Of a stretch of 15,732 nt of DNA, positions 1-5,594 are shown piece by piece. The notes below the pieces were generated by a model. The model was not told the DNA's origin, did no database searches, and saw only the letters and a program-made list of their open reading frames with translations. The DNA comes from Dehalococcoides mccartyi. Its GTDB lineage: Bacteria > Chloroflexota > Dehalococcoidia > UBA2979. The DNA lies in assembly GCA_945888895.1 (NCBI GenBank), contig CAMDAY010000023.1, positions 1 to 15,732 on the forward strand, given 5' to 3'. Positions within the stretch are counted from its first letter, which is position 1, and each line of letters opens with the position of its first letter. Made by a program: the position numbers and the translations under genes.

Positions 1-485
1 TCCTTGGCGTAGCGCTTCCAGCTCTCGACGACGTCCTTCGCGTTCACCTGGCGGCCGTTCAGCGGCGCCTTCTGGTCGAACTTCGCGGCGGGGCTCAGCT
101 TCAAGAGAAGCGTCAGCGGGTCGGGCTGCTCGAAGCTCTGCACCAGGTCGCCGACGAGCTTGCCCTGAGCCGGCTCGCCATTGCCGGGCTCGAAGGTGAA
201 GAGCCGGCTGTAGACCAGCGAGGTGTAGGCGTCGATCAGACCGCCGCCGGTGCGGAACGGGTCGAGCGTGTCCGGGTTCTTCTGTTCGGCGTAGCGAAGG
301 GTGCCGCCCGATCGGGGCTTTTCGCTCGACGCTCCGGCTGTCGCGATCGCCGCGCTACCGCCCCCGGGGGCCGCGCGATTGGCGCTGCAGCCGACCAGCG
401 CCGCTCCGGCGAGACCGAGCGCGGTCGCTCCCGCGGACGCGAGCAGCCCACGACGCGAGATCCTGATTGCGTTGGCGTTTGGCAT
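1..485 (-). CDS. ABC transporter substrate-binding protein, family 5 (SBP_bac_5), Tat lipoprotein, partial
   Basis: This is the N-terminal 161 residues of an extracytoplasmic solute-binding protein of the peptide/nickel/opine family; the rest lies beyond base 1. The N-terminus carries a twin-arginine motif (SRRGLLAS, residues 10-17), a hydrophobic stretch rich in Ala, Gly and Leu, and a lipobox LVGC with the lipidated Cys at residue 33. A Ser/Gly/Ala-rich linker follows. The mature start GGTLRYAEQKNPDTLDPF is typical of family-5 proteins, as is the later NGRQVNAKDVVESWKRY segment. The start is the ATG at 485, preceded by AGAGG about 9 nt upstream. It is transcribed divergently from the thiolase-fold gene, so it may bind a compound that the neighbouring enzymes metabolise. 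Family assignment is firm; the ligand cannot be told from sequence. Confidence 0.88.
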   Translation of the reverse strand, partial: MPNANAIRISRRGLLASAGATALGLAGAALVGCSANRAAPGGGSAAIATAGASSEKPRSGGTLRYAEQKNPDTLDPFRTGGGLIDAYTSLVYSRLFTFEPGNGEPAQGKLVGDLVQSFEQPDPLTLLLKLSPAAKFDQKAPLNGRQVNAKDVVESWKRYAK

Positions 486-692
486 CGCATCCTCTGTTCC
501 CACTGGCAAGAGTGACTACGGGTGTGATTCTGAAGTATATGGAGCAGCACGGTCAGTGCAATATGCACGTTCCGGAGCAGATTGACCCGGCGCGGCATGC
601 CAGGCGTGATTGACCGCACGGGCGTCAGGTCGCTACTACTGCACTGGCGTTGGCGCTTCCTGCCACGCAGGTGATCGAGAGAAGGAGTGGCC
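486..692. other. Divergent intergenic region
   Basis: This 207-nt gap separates the divergent solute-binding protein and thiolase-fold genes and should hold promoters for both. The minus-strand candidate is listed separately. On the plus strand, TTGACC occurs at 582-587 and again at 610-615, but neither has a convincing -10 box at 16-18 nt. AGAAGGAG at 680-687 is the ribosome binding site of the thiolase-fold gene. Confidence 0.5.
534..561 (-). promoter_or_regulatory. Candidate sigma70-type promoter for the solute-binding protein gene
   Basis: On the minus strand a TATACT box (5 of 6 matches to TATAAT) lies at 539-534. TTGCAC lies at 561-556, with a 16-nt spacer. This would give a leader of roughly 40 nt before the ATG at 485. 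The -35 box sits inside a short inverted repeat, GTGCA-ATA-TGCAC at 556-568, which could be an operator. The -35 match is weak (3 of 6), so this is a tentative call. Confidence 0.35.
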
Positions 693-1838
693 ATGGCGCT
701 AGAAAGCGTGCTTGGTCGAGTCAACATCGTCGGGATCGGTGCGACGCGGCAGGGCAAGTTGCCCGAGTACTCTGCCGACGACATCGCCGTGCTCGCGTTT
801 CGGGAGGCGCTCCGCGATAGCGGTCTCCAGAAGTCGGACATTGATGGATTGCTGGTGCAGCGCTCCTACGGGGACGCGGGCGACATTAAAGAGATCGGTC
901 ATCGGCTCGGGCTAGAGCCCGTGGTCGGCGACAGCGTCGGGCACCACGGCGAGGCGGTGCACAAGGCCGCCATGCTCGTCGCCAGCGGGATGTGCAAATA
1001 CGTCGCAGTGGTCTACGGGACAAACCAGCGCACGAACCGCAACCGCTTCGGCCGCAACGTCTACCACATGGGCGGGAACTTCGATGAGGTCTACGGCCTC
1101 TCGAACCCCGGCGCGACCGCCGCCTTCAACTACCGGCGTCGGATGGCGGACTTCGGTGCGACCGAGGAGCAGCTCGGGGCCATCGCAGTGGCGCAGTCGA
1201 AGGGCGCGTCGCTGAACCCCCTGGCCGTGTACCGCGATGCACTCACGATCGACGAGTACATGGATCAGCGGTACGTGATCGCTCCGCTGCGCATCGTCGA
1301 CTTCTGCATGGTCAGCGATGGCGGCTTCGCGATGATCTTCACGTCGCCGGAGCGCGCGCGCGATCTGCCGAAGCCCGGCCCGACGATCGTCGGCATGGGC
1401 GCTCAGGCGAGTTTCCTCGAGCTGGATCATCCCCGTGCCATGTACCACCCGTCGCAACTCCCGAACGCGAAGATGTTGTGGGACAACACCGACGTGAAGC
1501 ACGAGGACGTCGACGCGCTGTACGTGCAGGACGCGTACACGCCGAACGTCTTCTCCGCACTGGAGAACTACGGCTTCTGCGAGTTCGGTACCGCGCACGA
1601 GTGGGCGCAGGGCGGACGCATCGAACTGGGCGGGGAACTCCCGGTGAACGTGCACGGAGGCCAGAACCGCTTCTCCTACATGGTCGGCTGGCACAATACC
1701 TACGACGCCGTCACCCAGCTGCGGAACGAGGCGATGGAGCGCGAGCGCCAGGTGCCGGACGCGAACACCATCATGGTCACGGTGAGCACCGGCCACTGGC
1801 AGTCCACGTGGTCGATGATCTACAGGAACGAACGATGA
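693..1838 (+). CDS. Thiolase-fold protein (SCP-x/Ltp-like), catalytic Cys not conserved
   Basis: This 381-residue protein has the thiolase-superfamily layout of lipid-transfer/SCP-x-type thiolases: an N-terminal GIGATRQGKLPEYSADD stretch, a central SDGGFAMIFTSPERA segment (about 208-222) and a C-terminal NVHGGQNRF region (319-327). Where thiolases carry the nucleophilic Cys in a C-S-x-G-S-A context, this protein reads SVGHHGEAVHKA (81-92) without Cys. The usual HDAF motif is QDAY (279-282), and the usual GHP motif is replaced by VGWHNTYD (331-338). The immediately following DUF35 gene makes a thiolase/DUF35 complex likely. Ltp2-ChsH2 steroid side-chain aldolases are the known precedent for a non-thiolytic member of this fold. 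I chose the ATG at 693 because AGAAGGAG ends 5 nt before it; a GTG at 687 abuts the Shine-Dalgarno sequence. Substrate unknown. Confidence 0.85.
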   Translation: MALESVLGRVNIVGIGATRQGKLPEYSADDIAVLAFREALRDSGLQKSDIDGLLVQRSYGDAGDIKEIGHRLGLEPVVGDSVGHHGEAVHKAAMLVASGMCKYVAVVYGTNQRTNRNRFGRNVYHMGGNFDEVYGLSNPGATAAFNYRRRMADFGATEEQLGAIAVAQSKGASLNPLAVYRDALTIDEYMDQRYVIAPLRIVDFCMVSDGGFAMIFTSPERARDLPKPGPTIVGMGAQASFLELDHPRAMYHPSQLPNAKMLWDNTDVKHEDVDALYVQDAYTPNVFSALENYGFCEFGTAHEWAQGGRIELGGELPVNVHGGQNRFSYMVGWHNTYDAVTQLRNEAMERERQVPDANTIMVTVSTGHWQSTWSMIYRNER

Positions 1839-2248
1839 ACGAGTACGACAAGCCCATGCCGATCGTCACGGACCTCAACCGCCCCCACTGGGAGGCGGCG
1901 AAGGAACATCGATTCGTGATTCAGAAGTGCAGCGACTGCGGGCATGTCTGGTTCCCGCCGATGTCGATCTGCAATGTCTGTCTCTCCGATCGGATCGAAT
2001 GGGTCGACTCGAAGGGGACCGGCAAGGTCCACTCGTTCATCGTCTACCACCAGGCGTGGCTGCCGGGCTGGCTGAAGGTCACGCCGTACAACGTCGCGAT
2101 CATCGAGCTCGACGAGGGGCCGCGTTTCGTCAACAACATCGTCGGGATCGAGAACGACGACATCCAGGTCGACATGCCGGTCCGGGTCGTCTTCGAGGAC
2201 GTCACCTCGGATACCACGATTCCGCGATTCACTCCCCTCACCGCCTAG
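1835..2248 (+). CDS. DUF35 Zn-ribbon/OB-fold acyl-CoA-binding partner protein
   Basis: This 137-residue protein has the standard DUF35 architecture. An N-terminal helix (about 8-28, with the RPHWEAA signature) leads to a zinc ribbon with Cys32-x2-Cys35 and Cys46-x2-Cys49, then a C-terminal OB fold (about 56-125, including GTGKVHSFIVYHQ). Its start overlaps the stop of the thiolase-fold gene as ATGA, so the two are probably translationally coupled and made in equal amounts. DUF35 proteins bind CoA thioesters and form obligate complexes with thiolase-fold enzymes such as Ltp2 and the HMG-CoA/acetoacetyl-CoA thiolase channel. The role here is most likely to complete the active site of the preceding protein. 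It is not an enzyme on its own as far as the family is known. Confidence 0.9.
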   Translation: MNEYDKPMPIVTDLNRPHWEAAKEHRFVIQKCSDCGHVWFPPMSICNVCLSDRIEWVDSKGTGKVHSFIVYHQAWLPGWLKVTPYNVAIIELDEGPRFVNNIVGIENDDIQVDMPVRVVFEDVTSDTTIPRFTPLTA

Positions 2249-2314
2249 CGCAGTCCGCATCATGGCGGGGTATGCTGCCGTCCGTCGCAAGCGTCCGACA
2301 AGGAGACCTCTTCA

Positions 2315-3274
2315 ATGGCCGGTTCAAACCAGAAGCAATTCGACATCAACTCAGTGCCGAAGTACCGCGACCTCCCGCTGCTCGAGGGCACCGAAGAGCG
2401 TCATGCGTGGGACGTGTTCGGACCGGGTGACAACCTCGGCACGATCAACTACCTCACTCCGGAGCACGTGCTGGAGAGCATGAAGCTGGTGAAGCGCGGC
2501 GTCTCCTTCAACCTCGACCTGCCGCTGGATCAGCCGGAGCGTCCGCAGGACGGCAGCGAAGGCCGCGTGTCGTACACGCACAACATCTACCGCACCCGCG
2601 GTGGTGGCGACGACTCGCTCGACAACTTCTACCTGCAGTCGTCGAGCCAGTTCGACTCGCTGGCACACGTGCGCTTCGGATCGCGCGGCTTCTACCAGGG
2701 GGTGACGGACGAGGAACTCGACACCGGCCGCCTCGGCATCGACCACTGGTCACAGCACGGCATATCCGGACGCGCAGTCCTCATCGACCTCCCGCGATTC
2801 GTCGGCCCGAGCTTCGATGTCCACCAGCGCACGGCGATGGACGGACCGATGCTTGAGGCGATCGCGAAGAAGCAGGGCGTCGAGTTCAAGCCAGCGGATA
2901 TCGTGCTGCTGCGCACTGGCTGGATGGAGTGGTACCTCAACTCGAAGGACCAGGGCCCGGGCCGCATGAACGTCACCGACCCGCAGCCTGGCCTCGACGG
3001 CATGCGCGAGACGGCCGAGTGGATGTGGGATCACAAGATCACGTTCTTCGCGGGCGACAACATCGCCTGCGAGGCGCTGCCTCCGGTGCCGCTGAACTTC
3101 CAGCACCGCCGCATGATCCCGCTGTTCGGCATGACGATCGGTGAGATCTGGGACTTCGAGGAACTGGCTGAGGACTGCGCTCGCGACGGAGTGTACGAGA
3201 TGTTCCTGGTGGCGAAGCCGCTCAACCTCCCGCGCGGCGTGGGTTCGCCGATCAACGCACTCGCCTTCAAGTAG
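2315..3274 (+). CDS. Cyclase family protein (PF04199, kynurenine formamidase-like metal hydrolase)
   Basis: This 319-residue protein belongs to the longer branch of the cyclase/kynurenine-formamidase superfamily, whose members hydrolyse amides, lactones or ring structures with a bound metal. Visible signatures are WDVFGPGDNLGTINYLTPE (32-50), the metal-site segment SSSQFDSLAHV (109-119), DLPRFVG (158-164) and the DIVLLRTGW strand (195-203). In the classic HxGTHxDxxxH motif, Asp114 and His118 are present. The first two histidines align with Leu108 and Gln112, so metal ligation must differ from that of short formamidases. AAGGAG ends 9 nt before the ATG. It lies 66 nt after the DUF35 gene and before a strong hairpin, so it is probably the last gene of this transcript. 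The exact substrate is not predictable. Confidence 0.85.
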   Translation: MAGSNQKQFDINSVPKYRDLPLLEGTEERHAWDVFGPGDNLGTINYLTPEHVLESMKLVKRGVSFNLDLPLDQPERPQDGSEGRVSYTHNIYRTRGGGDDSLDNFYLQSSSQFDSLAHVRFGSRGFYQGVTDEELDTGRLGIDHWSQHGISGRAVLIDLPRFVGPSFDVHQRTAMDGPMLEAIAKKQGVEFKPADIVLLRTGWMEWYLNSKDQGPGRMNVTDPQPGLDGMRETAEWMWDHKITFFAGDNIACEALPPVPLNFQHRRMIPLFGMTIGEIWDFEELAEDCARDGVYEMFLVAKPLNLPRGVGSPINALAFK

Positions 3275-3285
3275 ACCAGCGGTAT

Positions 3286-3342
3286 CTCGGCACCTGGCCG
3301 GCCCCGGCGGCACGCGCCGCTCGGGGCCGGCCAGGTGCCGAG
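3286..3342 (+). terminator. Very strong perfect stem-loop after the cyclase-family gene
   Basis: Left arm 3286-3306 and right arm 3322-3342 are perfectly complementary over 21 bp. The 15-nt interior itself contains a 5-bp stem (GCGGC/GCCGC around ACGC). It begins 12 nt after the cyclase stop codon and fits a transcript end. There is no run of T after it, so it would be an imperfect intrinsic terminator or an mRNA 3'-end stabiliser. Confidence 0.65.
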
Positions 3343-3455
3343 GGTCTTGAATCCCGTGGAGCCCGCGCGACGGTACGGACGTCGACCCGCGCCGTGCGCA
3401 CAACGCGTCCCCTCGAGTGAGGCGATCGAGGTGAGAGGGGAGGTGCCTCAAGATT

Positions 3456-3471
3456 GCTGAGGCGCCTCAGC
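3456..3471. repeat. 16-bp perfect palindrome
   Basis: GCTGAGGCGCCTCAGC is self-complementary over all 16 bases. A related half, GAGGTGCCTC, lies 14 nt upstream. The palindrome sits 8 nt before repeat copy A, between the cyclase terminator and the hipBA module. It could be a regulator site or a recombination boundary; nothing in the sequence decides between these. Confidence 0.5.
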
Positions 3472-3478
3472 CTTTCGC

Positions 3479-3544
3479 CACCATGCCCGAACGTCGGCAT
3501 ATGTTCCGGAGCGACGAACTGTCCCTCGGATGCCCCTCCGCGAT
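3479..3544 (+). repeat. Dispersed repeat, copy A (upstream of hipBA)
   Basis: Copy A shares the core CGTCGGCAT..TGTTCCGGAGCGACGAACTG (30 nt, 3492-3521) with copies B (5306-5337) and C (15027-15058), with a 2-bp deletion relative to them. Similarity to C extends upstream (CACCAT followed by CGAAC) and downstream (TCGG..TGCC..CGC). All three copies point the same way. A and B bracket hipBA as direct repeats. Confidence 0.6.
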
Positions 3545-3552
3545 ACGACGGG

Positions 3553-3657
3553 TCACGCCGAGACGGCGACCAGCGCGTCCACGTTGCTCAGCAGCGGCGT
3601 GAGGGTGGTGACCAGCGCAGCAGCGTCGAGGCCGCGCAACTGTAGGCGAGGTGCCTG
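3553..3657 (-). pseudogene. Possible 3' remnant of an unidentified gene
   Basis: On the minus strand an open frame of 34 codons ends in TGA at 3555-3553. Its translation looks protein-like (…GLDAAALVTTLTPLLSNV…, ending VAVSA), with nearly every late codon ending in G or C as in real genes here. There is no credible start codon or ribosome site. The frame runs upstream toward the hip operators and then loses coding character. It lies between repeat copy A and hipBA, so it could be the tail of a gene cut by arrival of the hipBA module. The family is not recognised and the call is speculative. Confidence 0.2.
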
Positions 3658-3673
3658 CCACGTACAAAGGATG

Positions 3674-3691
3674 TGTCCGAATTTGCGGACA
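3674..3691. promoter_or_regulatory. HipB operator O1
   Basis: The site is TGTCC-GAATTTGC-GGACA, an 18-bp inverted repeat. It has the same half-site spacing (5-N8-5) as the E. coli HipB operator TATCC-N8-GGATA. It is the most upstream of three copies and lies 116 nt before the hipB start. Confidence 0.8.
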
Positions 3692-3711
3692 GCAGCCTCA
3701 ATTGGGCATCA

Positions 3712-3729
3712 TGTCCGAAAATATGGACA
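3712..3729. promoter_or_regulatory. HipB operator O2
   Basis: The site is TGTCC-GAAAATAT-GGACA; the symmetry extends two bases outward each way (CA…TG, 3710-3731). It begins exactly 38 bp after O1. Its right half contains the candidate -35 box TGGACA, so binding here should block RNA polymerase. Confidence 0.82.
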
Positions 3730-3752
3730 TGCGGGCGCCCAAGGCGTATTGT
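3724..3752 (+). promoter_or_regulatory. Candidate hipBA promoter embedded in operators O2 and O3
   Basis: The -35 box TGGACA (3724-3729, 5 of 6 matches) and the -10 box TATTGT (3747-3752, 4 of 6) are separated by an ideal 17 nt. The -35 lies in the right half of O2 and the -10 overlaps the left half of O3. This is the expected geometry for a promoter repressed by its own product. Transcription would start near 3759, about 30 nt before hipB. Confidence 0.6.
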
Positions 3753-3767
3753 CCGGATATCTGGACA
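3750..3767. promoter_or_regulatory. HipB operator O3
   Basis: The site is TGTCC-GGATATCT-GGACA, starting exactly 38 bp after O2. It overlaps the candidate -10 box and lies 22 nt before the hipB start codon. Confidence 0.82.
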
Positions 3768-3789
3768 GCCTGACGGAGGTGATCCGTTC

Positions 3790-4023
3790 ATGGATGACGA
3801 CCGCCCGTTCCGTATCTACTCACCCGAGTCTCTTGGGGTGGCGATTAAGCACTACCGCCATCTCTCCGGCCTGTCACAGGCGGAGCTAGCCGAGCGAACC
3901 GGGCTCAACCGGACATACCTCTCCAGCCTTGAGCAGGGGCGCGAGACCGAGCAGGTCCGTCGCCTCCTTAGGGTGCTCCAGGAGCTTGGCGTTCGGATGA
4001 CGCTCCAGAAGGCTGACTGGTAA
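3790..4023 (+). CDS. hipB: HipB-like antitoxin, XRE-family DNA-binding protein
   Basis: This 77-residue protein is mostly one Cro/C1-type helix-turn-helix domain (about 15-70), with the classic helix 2-3 segment LSQAELAERTGLNRTYLSSLEQGRE (about 28-52). It should neutralise the downstream HipA kinase and, alone or with HipA, repress the shared promoter through the three TGTCC-N8-GGACA sites just upstream. GGAGGT ends 9 nt before this ATG. A longer frame from 3673 would run through the operators and promoter and was not used. The stop overlaps the hipA start (TAATG), so the two are translationally coupled. The short C-terminus after the domain (LQKADW) ends in Trp, as in some HipB proteins. The symbol is by family resemblance. 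Confidence 0.9.
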   Translation: MDDDRPFRIYSPESLGVAIKHYRHLSGLSQAELAERTGLNRTYLSSLEQGRETEQVRRLLRVLQELGVRMTLQKADW

Positions 4024-5255
4024 TGCCTGAGCGACTCGCCGTCTGGCTCTATGGCGTTCACGTAGCCGACATAGAAGAGGACGGTGGCAGGCTGAGTCTG
4101 ACCTACACGGACGACGCGCTTGTGCGGTTCGATGCCGGCACGCCACTCCTCTCGTTGCGTCTGCCGCTGGTGGCTCAGCGCTTCGACCATCAGGTCGTGC
4201 GGGTGTTCCTCGACGGCCTACTGCCGGAAGATGATCAGCGACGCATCGTGGCACAGGAGCTCCGGCTCCTGGCTGACAACACCTTCGGGCTGATCCAAGC
4301 ACTCGGCCGCGATTGCGCCGGGGCGATCGTGATTGCCCCAGAGGATGAACCTCCGCCACCCACTGCAACGACGCTCGCGGCCGCTCCCCTTGACGACGCT
4401 GCCCTGGAGCACCTTGTCGCGAATCTCCGGACGGCCCCTCTCGGCGTCGGTGATCGCGTGCGCCTCTCGCTGGCTGGCGTTCAGGAGAAGCTCCTGCTCA
4501 CTCGTCTTCCCGACGGGCGCTGGGGTCAACCCGTTGATGGGACGCCCTCCACCCACATTCTCAGGCCCGCGCTTCGAGGCTTCGACAGCAGCGTAGAGAA
4601 CGAGATGTTCTGCATGCGGCTCGCAGGACACCTTGGATTCGCGGTCGCACGAGTGGAGACGATCACGGTTGCTGGCAGACCGATCCTTGCGGTCGAACGG
4701 TATGACCGGCACGTGCATTCCGATGGCACCGTTGAGCGAATTCATCAAGAGGACATGTGCCAGGCGCTTGGCTACCCGCCAACACGGAAGTACGAGGACA
4801 ACAACGGCCCTGCCCTGCGTCAGATTGCTCGTCTCCTACGGGACGCCGCTGGCCGGGACGCCGTCGAGTCGCTGTTCCGCGCGACGGTGCTGAACCTGAT
4901 CATTGGGAACGGCGATGCCCACGCAAAGAACTTCTCCCTCCTGTACACCCCAACCGGTTCCGTACGACTCGCCCCGCTCTACGACGTGATGTCGAGCCGC
5001 GTCGATGGCTTCCCGAAGTTCGCGATGAAGATCGATGGCGAAGACCGGATGGATCGGATCACTCCGGAGCATCTGCTCGATGAGGCAGGGGCGTGGGGGA
5101 TCGCGAGGATCTCGGCGATCGCGCTGCTCGCGGATATCGCTCAGCGCACCGCATCGGCAGCTGAGGCGGCCAGTGCCGAGGTCGTGGGAGTCCCGGACGG
5201 GCTGCGACCGTTGATCGACGCTCAGCTTGCCATCTTCGGAGCAGATCTGACCTAG
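4023..5255 (+). CDS. hipA: HipA-like serine/threonine kinase toxin
   Basis: This 410-residue full-length HipA phosphorylates a translation target and halts growth when not held by HipB; in E. coli HipA the target is glutamyl-tRNA synthetase. The N-terminal couple_hipA domain spans about 1-110. The kinase core includes the SLAGVQEK loop (149-156), whose Ser149 aligns with the autophosphorylated Ser150 of E. coli HipA. It also has THILRPA (177-183), NEMFCMRLAGHLG (193-205) and ERYDRH (225-230). The catalytic loop GNGDAHAKNF (295-304) carries Asp298, and the metal-binding DVMS has Asp321. All key residues are intact, so the toxin should be active. The start ATG overlaps the hipB stop by one base. 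Target specificity is not decidable from sequence; other HipA families act on other aminoacyl-tRNA synthetases. Confidence 0.93.
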   Translation: MPERLAVWLYGVHVADIEEDGGRLSLTYTDDALVRFDAGTPLLSLRLPLVAQRFDHQVVRVFLDGLLPEDDQRRIVAQELRLLADNTFGLIQALGRDCAGAIVIAPEDEPPPPTATTLAAAPLDDAALEHLVANLRTAPLGVGDRVRLSLAGVQEKLLLTRLPDGRWGQPVDGTPSTHILRPALRGFDSSVENEMFCMRLAGHLGFAVARVETITVAGRPILAVERYDRHVHSDGTVERIHQEDMCQALGYPPTRKYEDNNGPALRQIARLLRDAAGRDAVESLFRATVLNLIIGNGDAHAKNFSLLYTPTGSVRLAPLYDVMSSRVDGFPKFAMKIDGEDRMDRITPEHLLDEAGAWGIARISAIALLADIAQRTASAAEAASAEVVGVPDGLRPLIDAQLAIFGADLT

Positions 5256-5305
5256 TTAAGGCAACGTGGCGGGGCACATCTGAACCTAAGTACATGGGAG
5301 TCAAG

Positions 5306-5357
5306 CGTCGCCATCACTGTTCCGAAACGACGAAATGCGCTCAGTCCCGTTCCGCTC
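5306..5357 (+). repeat. Dispersed repeat, copy B (downstream of hipBA)
   Basis: The 32-nt core at 5306-5337 differs from copy C (15027-15058) at only four positions. It shares TGTTCCGAAACGACGAAATG with three mismatches to copy A. A CGTTCCGC-type tail follows, as in copy C (CGTTTCGC). It is in the same orientation as copies A and C, starting 50 nt after the hipA stop. Confidence 0.65.
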
Positions 5358-5497
5358 GCTGGTGCAGTTTGGAGCATGACAGCGGACTATGCGTCTTGGC
5401 TCGACCGGCGGACGTCCTGCTCGCGGTGACGCGCCCTATGCCTTCTCGAATACCGGCAACCGGAACGGTCCTGAGCGATCCGCGCAGTCGAGAACGG

Positions 5498-5566
5498 TCA
5501 CGCGCACGGCAAGACCATCTTGATCTCGTCGTGCGGGGTGCCCTTCGCGTCAATAACTGGAGCCAT
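5498..5566 (-). CDS. Possible 22-residue small ORF or gene remnant
   Basis: An ATG at 5566 opens 22 codons ending …GTPHDEIKMVLPCA and TGA. The composition looks protein-like, and the same frame stays open upstream into the end of the crotonase gene (…SDSFTLGSRS before the Met). No good ribosome binding site precedes the ATG. It could be a tiny gene, the tail of a decayed gene, or chance. Family not recognised. Confidence 0.2.
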   Translation of the reverse strand: MAPVIDAKGTPHDEIKMVLPCA

Positions 5567-5594
5567 GGACCGGCTTCCGAGTGTGAACGAGTCG

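Larger units (their letters stand above)
5256..5594. other. Gap between convergent hipA and crotonase genes
   Basis: This 339-nt stretch contains repeat copy B near its start and a possible 22-residue minus-strand frame near its end (both listed separately). I see no clear hairpin terminator for either converging gene. Confidence 0.5.

Noticed and set aside
912..1796. Minus-strand open frame of 294 codons opposite the thiolase-fold gene
   Set aside because: It mirrors a clearly real gene, is rich in Arg, Val and His without domain motifs, and is a typical antisense artefact of high-GC coding DNA.
2750..3451. Minus-strand open frame of 233 codons over the cyclase gene and terminator
   Set aside because: It reads through a strong hairpin and lies opposite a clear PF04199 gene; the composition is Arg/Ala-rich.
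3674..3767. CRISPR-like array (three similar units with regular spacing)
   Set aside because: There are only three units, each an 18-bp dyad with variable centre and 20-nt gaps, placed at a hipBA promoter and with no cas genes; operators explain them better.
3673..3789. Upstream extension of hipB from 3673
   Set aside because: It would translate through all three operators and the promoter, while GGAGGT sits correctly before the ATG at 3790.
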